From assembly GCA_947259505.1 (NCBI GenBank), contig CAMYLT010000004.1, forward strand, positions 62,001 to 126,000: a stretch of DNA of 64,000 nucleotides, given 5' to 3'. The DNA comes from an uncultured Porticoccus sp. Its GTDB lineage: Bacteria > Pseudomonadota > Gammaproteobacteria > Pseudomonadales > Porticoccaceae. Within the stretch, counting starts at the first letter, position 1, and each line of letters starts with the position of its first letter. The notes under the pieces were generated by a model. The model was not told the origin of the DNA and ran no database searches. It saw nothing but the letters and a program-made list of their open reading frames with translations. The position numbers and the translations under genes are program-made. Shown piece after piece: positions 9,201 through 17,621 of this stretch.

Positions 9201-9452
9201 ATGAGCTTGCAGAAGGAAATAATCGACATCATCAACGATGTACTTATGCTAGACGGAAACACTGATGATTTTGATGGTGATACGGGCTTACTGGGTGCTA
9301 TCCCCGAATTCGACTCCATTGCTGTGGTTTCACTGGTTACCGCTCTCGAGGAAGAATTTGGTTGCACATTTGATGATGACGAACTGAATGCCGATGTCTT
9401 TGCCACCGTCGGGAGCCTAACCAGCGTTGTCCAGCAAAAACTTGACGAATGA
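9201..9452 (+). CDS. Acyl carrier protein, exosortase A system-associated
   Basis: This 83-residue acidic helical protein has the phosphopantetheine attachment motif EFDSIAVVSL, with the modifiable Ser near residue 39. It should carry the acyl or aminoacyl intermediate between the ligase (6236), the decarboxylase (7819) and the hydrolases that follow. The next gene starts in its stop (ATGA overlap at 9449-9452). A 146-bp gap separates it from the decarboxylase gene, the largest in this operon. Confidence 0.92.
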   Translation: MSLQKEIIDIINDVLMLDGNTDDFDGDTGLLGAIPEFDSIAVVSLVTALEEEFGCTFDDDELNADVFATVGSLTSVVQQKLDE

Positions 9453-10291
9453 GCAACCCCTACAAGCTCGATCCGAGCTACATCAGCGGTAGCAAGGGGG
9501 CGCTGTTCGCCCTGCATTACGAACCGGTCACTCGCACGGAGCAGACCCCGTGCGTGATTGTCGTTCCCTCCTTTGCAGAGGAAATGAACCGCTGCCGCTA
9601 CATGCAAACCCTGCTGGCCCAAGCCATCACCGCACAGGGCATCGCACTGTTGGCTGTGGATCCCTTTGGCACCGGTGACAGTGAGGGCGAGTTCGAGCAA
9701 GCCAGCTGGGAACAATGGATTGATGACACCGTTTCCGCCTGCGACTTCGCCACCCGGCTCGGCTATAACCAACAGTCCATGCTGGGCATCAGGCTCGGCG
9801 CCCTGCTGGCAGCCGCCGCAGCAGAAAAACGCGATCACCTCCAACAGCTAATCTTCTGGCAGCCTGTCACCAGCGGTAAAGTTGCCCTCAACCAGTTCCT
9901 TCGCATCAAGATTGCCGCCTCAATTGGCCGCGAGGAGGAAGCGGGGACAACCGCTCAGTTCGAGGAACAGCTGGCCGGGGGCAACAGTATAGAAGTGGCC
10001 GGTTACGACGTTTCATCCGGACTTTATTACGGCATCCAGTCTGCTCATTTGAACAATCACTTGTCCCTGACCGGCACTCCAATCCACTGGTTTACCGTAC
10101 TGGCCAGTGAAGAGCGCAAGACCCCGCGGGGCGACATTCAGGTGATAGAGAAGTGGCGCGAGAACGGTGCCCAAGTGTCCCACCAAACGGTAATTGGTCC
10201 GGCATTCTGGCAGGCTCACGAGCGCACGCTGGCACCCGGCCTTATAACCGCCACAGCGGCACATCTGGCAGGGGAGCTAAACCATGAATGA
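9449..10291 (+). CDS. Alpha/beta hydrolase, exosortase A system-associated hydrolase 2
   Basis: The 280-residue protein is an alpha/beta hydrolase fold with an oxyanion strand (VVPSFAEEMN), the DPFGTGDSEG turn near residues 71-80 and a candidate nucleophile region around LGIRLGALLA near 112-121. The usual GxSxG is degenerate there (GIRLG), so activity as a classical esterase is doubtful. Its sequence and position after the ACP match the exosortase A-associated hydrolase 2 group (TIGR03101). The next gene overlaps it by 8 bases. A role in acyl-chain release or transfer is inferred. Confidence 0.85.
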   Translation: MSNPYKLDPSYISGSKGALFALHYEPVTRTEQTPCVIVVPSFAEEMNRCRYMQTLLAQAITAQGIALLAVDPFGTGDSEGEFEQASWEQWIDDTVSACDFATRLGYNQQSMLGIRLGALLAAAAAEKRDHLQQLIFWQPVTSGKVALNQFLRIKIAASIGREEEAGTTAQFEEQLAGGNSIEVAGYDVSSGLYYGIQSAHLNNHLSLTGTPIHWFTVLASEERKTPRGDIQVIEKWRENGAQVSHQTVIGPAFWQAHERTLAPGLITATAAHLAGELNHE

Positions 10292-11186
10292 ACATGCCCT
10301 CGTGTTTGACTGCGGAAATGACCCGCTACTGGGCATCCTTCACGCCCCCTCCGAGCCCGTGGATACAGGACTGATCATCATTGTCGCCGGAGGACCGCAA
10401 TACCGGGTAGGTGCCCACCGCCAGTTTGTAATACTAAGCCGCCAGCTGGCGAAAAAGGGAATCCCGGTGTTGCGTTTTGACCACCGCGGTACCGGAGACA
10501 GCGGAGGCGAATACCGTGGTTTCATGGATATGAGCGACGATATTCGAACGGCCATAGATAACCTGTGCACGCGTTTCCCGAACATAAAGCAGGTAATGCT
10601 TTGGGGCGAATGCGAGTCCGCCTCAGCGGCAGCGTTTTATGCCCCTGCGGACCACCGCGTTAGCGGTGTCTTCATGGTTAATCCCTGGATTCGCACCGAG
10701 GCCGGCCAGGCAAAAACCTATTTGAAACACTATTACTGGAATCGGCTGAAAGATCCCGAATTCTGGAAAAAAATCAGATCGGGCAAATTTTCTCTGGCAC
10801 GCTCCGTGAAATCCTGGCTCCAACTTCTTTCAAATGCACGCCAAGATAAAACTACTGCCGCCAAAGCCCAGCAAGAAGATGACCTCTCTGCCCTGCCACT
10901 ACCGGAGCGACTGACCAAGAGCCTGCAATGCTTCGGTGGCAAGATCTATATCCTGACGAGCGGTTTTGACTATATAGCGCAGGAATTCAACGACTTTATC
11001 GCCAGCTCGCCACTCTGGAAAAACTCCGATCTCAACACACGCATCGTATTCAATGAGATGACAGATGCGGACCACACCTTTTCCAGACCAGAATGGCGCC
11101 GTCAGCTATTTACTGAAACCGAGCAATGGCTTCTTGATCACACGACTGAGCGGTCTCAACCTCAAGCGGAGCCAGCATCGTTTTGA
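10284..11186 (+). CDS. Alpha/beta hydrolase, exosortase A system-associated hydrolase 1
   Basis: The 300-residue protein has the alpha/beta hydrolase features IVAGGPQYRVGAHRQ near residues 33-47, FDHRGTGDSGG near 64-74, and a nucleophile elbow LWGECESASAA near 105-115 in which the canonical Ser is replaced by Cys (GECES). A late DADH motif near 263-266 supplies the probable catalytic His. It matches the exosortase A-associated hydrolase 1 group (TIGR03100) and overlaps the hydrolase 2 gene. The Cys at the elbow suggests thioester or acyl-transfer chemistry, which is inference. Confidence 0.85.
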   Translation: MNEHALVFDCGNDPLLGILHAPSEPVDTGLIIIVAGGPQYRVGAHRQFVILSRQLAKKGIPVLRFDHRGTGDSGGEYRGFMDMSDDIRTAIDNLCTRFPNIKQVMLWGECESASAAAFYAPADHRVSGVFMVNPWIRTEAGQAKTYLKHYYWNRLKDPEFWKKIRSGKFSLARSVKSWLQLLSNARQDKTTAAKAQQEDDLSALPLPERLTKSLQCFGGKIYILTSGFDYIAQEFNDFIASSPLWKNSDLNTRIVFNEMTDADHTFSRPEWRRQLFTETEQWLLDHTTERSQPQAEPASF

Positions 11187-11231
11187 TGAGTTAAAAATAC
11201 TCTCCGAGATATGGAAAACAAGGGATTAGCC

Positions 11232-13076
11232 ATGACGCCAACAACCGCCACAATGCGCAGCCACACACTCGGTGGCTGGAGGTGCGAGAGCGGCCGGACT
11301 TGCCAGGAAGAGGTCTGCCTCGAAGCCATGATTCGCGCGGCGAACAGCACTCAACCCAGCCACCACACCAACCTCGACAATACCGTTTGTCTCAGCAGTG
11401 ACAGCCTGTTCCAACGAGATAACATCAGCTGTGCCATCACCGGTCACCCCCGCTGGAGCGCCCCCATGTTAGAGGAAACAGCCAAGAACGAAGGCCAGTC
11501 TGCTGCCCTGGCAACCGCCTATACACTGTTTGGCACGAAGTTACTCAATTACCTGGAAGGCGCATTTTCACTACTCCTTTTCGATAACAATGCCGGCATC
11601 ACCCTCGCCGCCACCGACCGGCTGGGACAACACCCCCTCTACTACGCCAGGCAGAACGGTACACTGGTACTCGGTTCATCCGCATCCATTGTGCTAGCCC
11701 ACGAACATATCGAACGACGCATCCAGCCACAGGGCCTGTATAACTATGTGTACTTCCACATGGTGCCAAGCCCCCACGCTATTTTTGAGGGGCTGGACAA
11801 ATTGCCCGCCGGGCACCGCCTGGTTCAGACCAACGAGCAACTTCAGGTCACCCCCTACTATGTGCCACGCTTTGAGGAGCATCCGCCAAAAGACGCTGCA
11901 TCACTTGGCAATGACCTGAAAAACAGCCTGAAAACCGCCGTAGCAAGAGCCATTCCCACCGACAGCCGAGTGGGCGCCTTCCTCAGCGGAGGACTGGACA
12001 GCTCAACCGTCGCTGGCATGCTGGCGGAGATCCAGCCCGGTAATGCCCATGCCTATTCCATCGGTTTTTCCGCCAAGGGCTACGATGAAATGGAATTTGC
12101 GCGGTTGACCGCCAAGCACTTCGGCATTCAGCTCCACGAGTACTACGTGACGCCAGAAGATGTGGTGAATGCCCTGCCACTGGTGGCCGCCAGCTACGAT
12201 GAGCCCTTTGGCAACTCCTCGGCGCTTCCCGCATATTTTTGCGCCAAACTGGCCGCAGAGGACGGCGTGCAATGCCTGCTGGCCGGGGACGGTGGAGATG
12301 AACTGTTCGGCGGCAACGAACGCTATGCCAAGCAAACCGTTTTCGAGTATTACGGCAAGATTCCCGGCGCCCTGCGCCGCGGACTGATTGAGCCCATCGT
12401 CAATCACATGCCTGGCTCCATTCCTCTTTCCGGCAAAGCCAGAAGCTACATTGAACAGGCCAATGTCCCGCTGCCGGACCGGATGCAAACCTATAATTTC
12501 CTGCATCGCCATGCGGCCAATGAAATTTTTACCAACGAATTCCTGACCCAGGTGGACACCCAATTACCTCTGGAACTCCAACGAAATATCTACCATCGAC
12601 CCAAGGAGGCCAGCAGCCTCAACCGCATGCTGTACCTCGATTGGCAATATACGCTGGCCGATAACGACCTGAGGAAGGTCAGTCACATGTGTTCGCTGGC
12701 CGGGATTGATGTCACCTATCCCATGCTGGACGATGACTTGCTGTCACTGTGCTGCCAGGTGCCCAGCGACTGGAAAATCAAAAACGGCAACCTGCGCCAC
12801 TTCTATAAAGATTCCCTGAAGGGCTGGCTACACGAAGGAACCATCAACAAAAAGAAACAGGGGTTTGGCCTGCCCTTCGGCGTATGGATGGAAACCCACA
12901 AGCCATTGCAGGACATGGCCTATGACCACCTCCTGGAACTGAAAAAGCGTCCCTATTTCAACAGCGCCTTCATCGACAACACCATCGATATGCACCGAAA
13001 CCAGCACTCCGCGTACTACGGGGAGCTGATCTGGATTCTGACCGTGCTGGAGATGTGGTTAACCAAACATTGCTGA
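11232..13076 (+). CDS. Asparagine synthetase-like amidotransferase lacking the glutaminase Cys
   Basis: The protein (614 residues from the ATG at 11232) has a degraded N-terminal class II glutaminase domain and a complete C-terminal asparagine-synthetase ATP-pyrophosphatase domain with the P-loop FLSGGLDSST near residues 248-257 and the motifs SYDEPFGNSS and LLAGDGGDELFGG. The catalytic Cys2 (MCGI) is absent; the start reads MTPTTATM. AAGGGA six bases before 11232 favours this start over ATG at 11211. It probably adenylates a carboxyl group and uses ammonia or an amine directly. It closes the ligase-decarboxylase-ACP-hydrolase operon, so the amine made there is a candidate nucleophile. Confidence 0.85.
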   Translation: MTPTTATMRSHTLGGWRCESGRTCQEEVCLEAMIRAANSTQPSHHTNLDNTVCLSSDSLFQRDNISCAITGHPRWSAPMLEETAKNEGQSAALATAYTLFGTKLLNYLEGAFSLLLFDNNAGITLAATDRLGQHPLYYARQNGTLVLGSSASIVLAHEHIERRIQPQGLYNYVYFHMVPSPHAIFEGLDKLPAGHRLVQTNEQLQVTPYYVPRFEEHPPKDAASLGNDLKNSLKTAVARAIPTDSRVGAFLSGGLDSSTVAGMLAEIQPGNAHAYSIGFSAKGYDEMEFARLTAKHFGIQLHEYYVTPEDVVNALPLVAASYDEPFGNSSALPAYFCAKLAAEDGVQCLLAGDGGDELFGGNERYAKQTVFEYYGKIPGALRRGLIEPIVNHMPGSIPLSGKARSYIEQANVPLPDRMQTYNFLHRHAANEIFTNEFLTQVDTQLPLELQRNIYHRPKEASSLNRMLYLDWQYTLADNDLRKVSHMCSLAGIDVTYPMLDDDLLSLCCQVPSDWKIKNGNLRHFYKDSLKGWLHEGTINKKKQGFGLPFGVWMETHKPLQDMAYDHLLELKKRPYFNSAFIDNTIDMHRNQHSAYYGELIWILTVLEMWLTKHC

Positions 13077-13085
13077 GCGCGAGGA

Positions 13086-14264
13086 CTACAAGTCACCCCG
13101 CTCGGGGCTCAATAACGTTACCCTGAGCTCCAGCCACTTGGGCTTTTTCAGTCTCCGATACAGACGTCTCAGCCGCCCGTCCAACAGACTCTTATCCATC
13201 ATTGAGGTCAGCAGACTGCGTTGGTATTTCCGGTACTGCTTCTTGAGCATTTTATAAACTTTTTCGTTCCCAACCTCTTTAGCCAGAAAAATCAAATCCT
13301 CAACAGAACTTGCGGCACTGGCCGTCATGGGCCTTAACAGCTTCAGCTGACCCAGGTCTGTTAACGGCGGCAATGAATCAACCTGCGTCCCTAACAGATA
13401 AACTGCCGTCATGCTTCTGACACATTTAGAACAGTTCCCACAATTTCGATCAATATTATTCCAGCAAACCTGGAGATTATTGGCGACCGCAGGATTGTCG
13501 AGAATCACTCTGGTTTTTTGGGTGCGCCTGGCAGCCGAGCCGTGATGAATAACCCTCGTGGATTCCGTACTCCACATAGGATCTGTCAACGGGTGTGACC
13601 CCCAGGGAAACAGGTGGTCATAGGTATGGGATGACGGGACATAAAGTCGTTTCATGCCCAAATTTCCGCCCGCAGAAGAGATCAGCAAACCATGGGCAAA
13701 GCCCCAGGCGATACCCTTGTCATCCGTCCAGTCCCTGGCATTGGTTTCAACCGGAATCAATATCTTGCCCAGACCGGCAGCAAACTCTGTCTGCCGTTCT
13801 ATGCGCCTCGCCCAAGAGTCATCGTCATCCCCCATATCAAAAACCCGCAACATAATGAGATGGGTGATTTCCTCATGTTTGCGAATCAGGGTATGCGAGC
13901 TGTCAACTCCCGCCGAGAAAAAACTGCCTACTTGATCAAAGCCCTGGTCTCGATCGCTGACTTGGCTCTTTAATTCAACCTTCTTCAGCCTTGGGTTCCA
14001 GCAGGAGAAAATTGCCTGTAGCTCACCAAAGCGATCCAAAAATGCTTTTGACACCGGCACCCGGTCATCGACTTCTATATTTCTTCCGGAGACCATTGCA
14101 TCCAGAAGCGCTATAGCTATGAACCATTCCGCATTCAAAAAAAGAGGAAATTTTTCGGGCGCCTTGAAGAAAATATAACTGTCATCCAGGTAGGCGCTTA
14201 ATACATTAAAGTCGCCATCCATCTTGACGCTGATATCACGAATTACAAAAGGCTGACTTCCCAT
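13086..14264 (-). CDS. PP-loop ATPase-like protein A (QueC/ExsB-like, Cys-cluster)
   Basis: This is a 392-residue protein with an N-terminal domain of about 110 residues, then the PP-loop FSAGVDSSHT near residues 116-125, which binds ATP in the N-type ATP-pyrophosphatase fold, and a metal-binding-type motif RNCGNCSKC at 273-281. The Cys pattern CxxCxxC resembles the zinc site of QueC. The ATG has a perfect AGGAGG six bases upstream. It is a tandem paralogue of the next gene (same length, same motif order, a shared PRLK segment near 90). It converges on the asparagine-synthetase-like gene. The substrate is unknown; amide or nitrile formation on a carboxylate is the usual chemistry of this fold. 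Confidence 0.7.
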   Translation of the reverse strand: MGSQPFVIRDISVKMDGDFNVLSAYLDDSYIFFKAPEKFPLFLNAEWFIAIALLDAMVSGRNIEVDDRVPVSKAFLDRFGELQAIFSCWNPRLKKVELKSQVSDRDQGFDQVGSFFSAGVDSSHTLIRKHEEITHLIMLRVFDMGDDDDSWARRIERQTEFAAGLGKILIPVETNARDWTDDKGIAWGFAHGLLISSAGGNLGMKRLYVPSSHTYDHLFPWGSHPLTDPMWSTESTRVIHHGSAARRTQKTRVILDNPAVANNLQVCWNNIDRNCGNCSKCVRSMTAVYLLGTQVDSLPPLTDLGQLKLLRPMTASAASSVEDLIFLAKEVGNEKVYKMLKKQYRKYQRSLLTSMMDKSLLDGRLRRLYRRLKKPKWLELRVTLLSPERGDL

Positions 14265-14296
14265 TTTTCCTCCTGATTAGTCAACTGACAGGCTTC

Positions 14297-15469
14297 CTAA
14301 AACAGATACGGTGCCTTCGCTTCTATCCGCCATTTCACCCCAGCCGGAAGATATTTTCTGGCCGCACACCAGATCGATGCCAACAAACGATATGGCAACA
14401 CCTTTAAGCCGTATCTTTTGTTCAATTCATCAACTACTTCCAAATCCAGACTGTCTTTCTTGGCACTTGCATATAGCCCTACCAACAAAGCAGCTCGCTT
14501 CTTCTGGTAAAGCTGATAATCAAAACTCTCCGCAATTAAAGCCTGAAGGTGAATGCTTTCCAAAGCCAACTGCGTCCTGCGACATTTAAAACACAACCCA
14601 CAGTTGCGTATGGGGAGGTCTTTTTCAATACAGACATAAATCTTGTTACTAAAACCTGGCTTACCAACAATGTAACGCAACTTTTCAATGCGTGTAGCAC
14701 CAATACCAATGGATTCAAATACTACTCTTTCAGTATTTAGCGCTGGCAAAATGAACGGATCCATAATCGCCATATCATAATATTCAATAATTCCCGATTC
14801 TTCAGGAGAATAGGATGATGAATAGGCATACCTGGAAATGGCAGCCTGAAGAAGCAGAACGCATGAAATATTCCCAATTACATCTCTTTGCTGGAATCGC
14901 TCCCTAAGCACTTCATCTATATTGCTGTTAACAACGATCAGCGGACGTGCCATAGTCGATAGCGCCTCACCTGCCAAGACTGCACGCTGGCTGAAAACTT
15001 CATTCACATCATATATGCCATGCTGTCCCGTGTTGGCAAATATATAGTAATCGTACGGACTATTGTTCTCCGCTGCAGCTAATGCTGTGTACCAGCTATC
15101 GACCCCTCCACTGAAACCCGTGGCTGCCACTTCTCCTTCGCTGGCCCAAGAAGAAACCGGATTCAACACCTTTATTGCAACATCTTTCAATCGCGGACAC
15201 AGGGTCAAAAACATACTCTTGACTTCACCCACCACAGAGGTAGAAAGTTGTTCTGAAACCGGGCCCTCTACGACCAGGGACATTCCTACCTCCATCGCCA
15301 CCCAAGTGTAGAGAACAAAAAAAGCGTCGACAGACTCAGTATCTACCATCCATTCATACTTGCTATCCAATTCAAACCAGATGGCTTGAAACCCCGAAAC
15401 GTCAGCAGTAACACGAACTTTGTCCCCCTCTATATCAAGGTTGCAACCTCTTAGCAGAATCCTGCTCAT
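14297..15469 (-). CDS. PP-loop ATPase-like protein B (QueC/ExsB-like, Cys-cluster), paralogue of A
   Basis: From the ATG at 15467-15469 the protein is 390 residues, matching its neighbour's 392; the longest frame would start at 15541, but AAGGA upstream and the matched length favour the shorter form. The PP-loop GFSGGVDSW lies near residues 118-126 and the cluster RNCGLCFKC at 288-296. Both motifs and the preceding PRLK segment align with the product of 13086-14264. The gap between the two genes is 32 bases, so they are probably one operon arisen by duplication, and the proteins might act as a heterodimer. No named family could be assigned. Confidence 0.7.
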   Translation of the reverse strand: MSRILLRGCNLDIEGDKVRVTADVSGFQAIWFELDSKYEWMVDTESVDAFFVLYTWVAMEVGMSLVVEGPVSEQLSTSVVGEVKSMFLTLCPRLKDVAIKVLNPVSSWASEGEVAATGFSGGVDSWYTALAAAENNSPYDYYIFANTGQHGIYDVNEVFSQRAVLAGEALSTMARPLIVVNSNIDEVLRERFQQRDVIGNISCVLLLQAAISRYAYSSSYSPEESGIIEYYDMAIMDPFILPALNTERVVFESIGIGATRIEKLRYIVGKPGFSNKIYVCIEKDLPIRNCGLCFKCRRTQLALESIHLQALIAESFDYQLYQKKRAALLVGLYASAKKDSLDLEVVDELNKRYGLKVLPYRLLASIWCAARKYLPAGVKWRIEAKAPYLF

Positions 15470-15684
15470 AATTTGATTTTCCTTGTATGGGCATTCCGAT
15501 AAACTGTAAAAGATAATCGCAACCTTCAACGATCTCACCACACCCTAAGTTGGTTGAATGGTAATCCTCGACTAAAATATGCGTTATCCAGATAACAATC
15601 TCGAAAATATAGGGCCTATCTCATTTTGTTATATAGTTAGGTATTCTAATTAGCGATTGCCCCTGCCTTTACTACAGGTTAAAA

Positions 15685-16362
15685 ATGCGAATCCGTTTAA
15701 ATATAAAACCCTTTTTGCTTATTTACCTTCTGGCCAATGTTACTACACCATCCATTGCCAGCCCTATAGGGCATGCTCCGTGGGTGGGAGAAAGCCTAAA
15801 GGGGGCTCCCTGCCTAGGAGAAAATGAAAACTTTGGACCCTTTGATTACCTACAACGGCAATCACTACAGGGGCAATTGAATATTGTGGAAAGCTATCAC
15901 TTTACCCCCGAAGTCGAACAACTGATCAGAGGAAAAACCGGAGACTCTCCTCTAGGTGATCTCGATTACACATTGAGAGCTTGGCCAAACCACCATCGAG
16001 CACTCTACAGCGTTATTCAACATCGTATCAACACATTCAAGCAGAACACTCATCTGCGCTACCCCCCTGCTGAATGCTATCTTCAAAGAGCGATGAGGTT
16101 CAGCTCCAAAGATACGACAGTACATATGCTTTACGGCATCCTGCTCCAGAGGACCGGTCGTAGAGAGCAGGCATTGAAAGAATATGAAAGAGCATGTGAA
16201 CTCGACCCAAACAATGTGCAGGCAAAATACAACCTTGCCCTATTATTAGTTGAGTTGAAGCGCTATTCCGAAGCTAAAGACTATGCTGACAAATTATACG
16301 GTCGGGGATTCCCTCTACCCGGCTTGAGGGATAAGCTAAAAGCCGCGGGCCAATGGAACTGA
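15685..16362 (+). CDS. Exported tetratricopeptide (TPR) repeat protein
   Basis: The 225-residue protein has an N-terminal signal peptide (MRIRLNIKPFLLIYLLANV, cleavage probably after SIA near residue 26) and C-terminal TPR units from about residue 140 to 215 with the pattern A-L-x-Y-x-A-x-x-L-x-P-x-N (EQALKEYERACELDPNNVQ). The middle part has Cys residues at about 37 and 137. TPR proteins of this kind serve as periplasmic adaptors in polysaccharide export. A 143-bp AT-rich gap precedes it with no convincing promoter. The specific partner is unknown. Confidence 0.72.
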   Translation: MRIRLNIKPFLLIYLLANVTTPSIASPIGHAPWVGESLKGAPCLGENENFGPFDYLQRQSLQGQLNIVESYHFTPEVEQLIRGKTGDSPLGDLDYTLRAWPNHHRALYSVIQHRINTFKQNTHLRYPPAECYLQRAMRFSSKDTTVHMLYGILLQRTGRREQALKEYERACELDPNNVQAKYNLALLLVELKRYSEAKDYADKLYGRGFPLPGLRDKLKAAGQWN

Positions 16363-16385
16363 CCTCTCTTATTTCCGCCACAATA

Positions 16386-17351
16386 TCATGCAGGGTTCTG
16401 ATAGTTCATTAAAAGCCGCACCATGAAGCTCAATGGCACCTGATCCCAAGGGGTAAACCTAGGCAATTGCCAACGATCGCTAGTTTTGCTTGCCACCCCC
16501 CAATGGGTAGACACTGCCGACTCAAATCCAGCTGCCTCGACCATATCTCTATGCTCAATACTGTAATCGATGCCCGGCCTTCCATTAGGGTATGCAAAAT
16601 GTCGGACCTTTTGTCCCAGCAGAGCCTCAAGATAGGTTTTTGAACCCAAAATCTCCTGCTTGGACTCGTCTTGGCTAAGCGTTGACAGAATAGGATGGCT
16701 TTTAGTGTGAGCACCAATCTCCACCCCATTTTCACTCAACTCACGGACCTGCTGGTCCGTCATCATCAGATCACATGGCAAACTCCCCACTCTGGACTCA
16801 ATCATTTCCACAGCTTGCGATCTTTTTTCTGGGGGCCAGTGCTTGATTTCACGAATGATAGCCTCAGCTGCCACCCGACGCTTGTGCAATCCATCAATAT
16901 CATAAACGTCAAGACCAAGCTCCTGGAGGTCGAACTTGGTGTCATCCACCACACGCAATGCTTCTAACACAGAATCATTCCACATACGGCCACCATTAAG
17001 GAAGTTGGTAGCAATAAAGACTGTAGCAGGCACGCGCCAACGCTTTAATACCGGGAGAGCCTGCACGACATTATTGGCGTAGCCATCATCGAAAGTGATG
17101 CATACAGCACGCTCTGGCAATTCACCATAGCGCATCCTGGACAAAGCTTCCGACAAGGAAAGAGGATTGAAATAGCGTGAAAGCAATTCCATGTGCCAGT
17201 CAAATGTGGCTAAGGTGGGCTCGAGTGGCCGCATGTAATCATGGCCCGGGAGTATTCCATGATAGGTGAGGATAGACAGGCGCTGCTTTTTTCTGGTCTG
17301 AAGCACAGTAGGCAGAGTCTTCGCAACTGCACCATGCAGCAGATGTTTCAT
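16386..17351 (-). CDS. Polysaccharide deacetylase family protein (NodB domain)
   Basis: The protein has the NodB carbohydrate-esterase 4 fold: motif 1 TFDDGYANN, with the catalytic Asp and metal Asp, and motif 2 GAHTKSHPIL, with the metal-binding histidines. The start at 17351 gives 322 residues and follows a GGGTGGG ribosome binding site; a longer frame starts at GTG 17402 without one. It likely removes N-acetyl groups from the EPS or a lipid-linked intermediate. It converges on the TPR gene and is divergent from the Wzx operon. A second deacetylase (38973-39884) belongs to the XrtA-specific type. Confidence 0.85.
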   Translation of the reverse strand: MKHLLHGAVAKTLPTVLQTRKKQRLSILTYHGILPGHDYMRPLEPTLATFDWHMELLSRYFNPLSLSEALSRMRYGELPERAVCITFDDGYANNVVQALPVLKRWRVPATVFIATNFLNGGRMWNDSVLEALRVVDDTKFDLQELGLDVYDIDGLHKRRVAAEAIIREIKHWPPEKRSQAVEMIESRVGSLPCDLMMTDQQVRELSENGVEIGAHTKSHPILSTLSQDESKQEILGSKTYLEALLGQKVRHFAYPNGRPGIDYSIEHRDMVEAAGFESAVSTHWGVASKTSDRWQLPRFTPWDQVPLSFMVRLLMNYQNPA

Positions 17352-17621
17352 ATGACCCACCCCAACAACTTTGTTGAAGTGATTTTGCCAGTGACGGTGC
17401 ACACTAACAACTGTCGATAATTTTTACGCTTTTTCCCGAGTCATTGCCAAGAAGATTTTTAAATGGAGAACCAAACAGCATCATCCATACAAGATAGCCG
17501 ACAAGAATAGTCTACTCGTACCGAAGAAGGGCCTGACGACCTCCAATCCTAGAGGAATTACGCTACACTTGGCGCCACGCAAATACGAGCAAACACTCCA
17601 TCAGGGAGAGAAGTCCGACCC

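Noticed and set aside
11232-13076. Idea that the asparagine-synthetase-like protein is a lasso-peptide cyclase working with the HPr-rel-A cassette
   Set aside because: It belongs to the ligase-decarboxylase operon 40 kb away, and no precursor peptide or B-type leader protease is visible.
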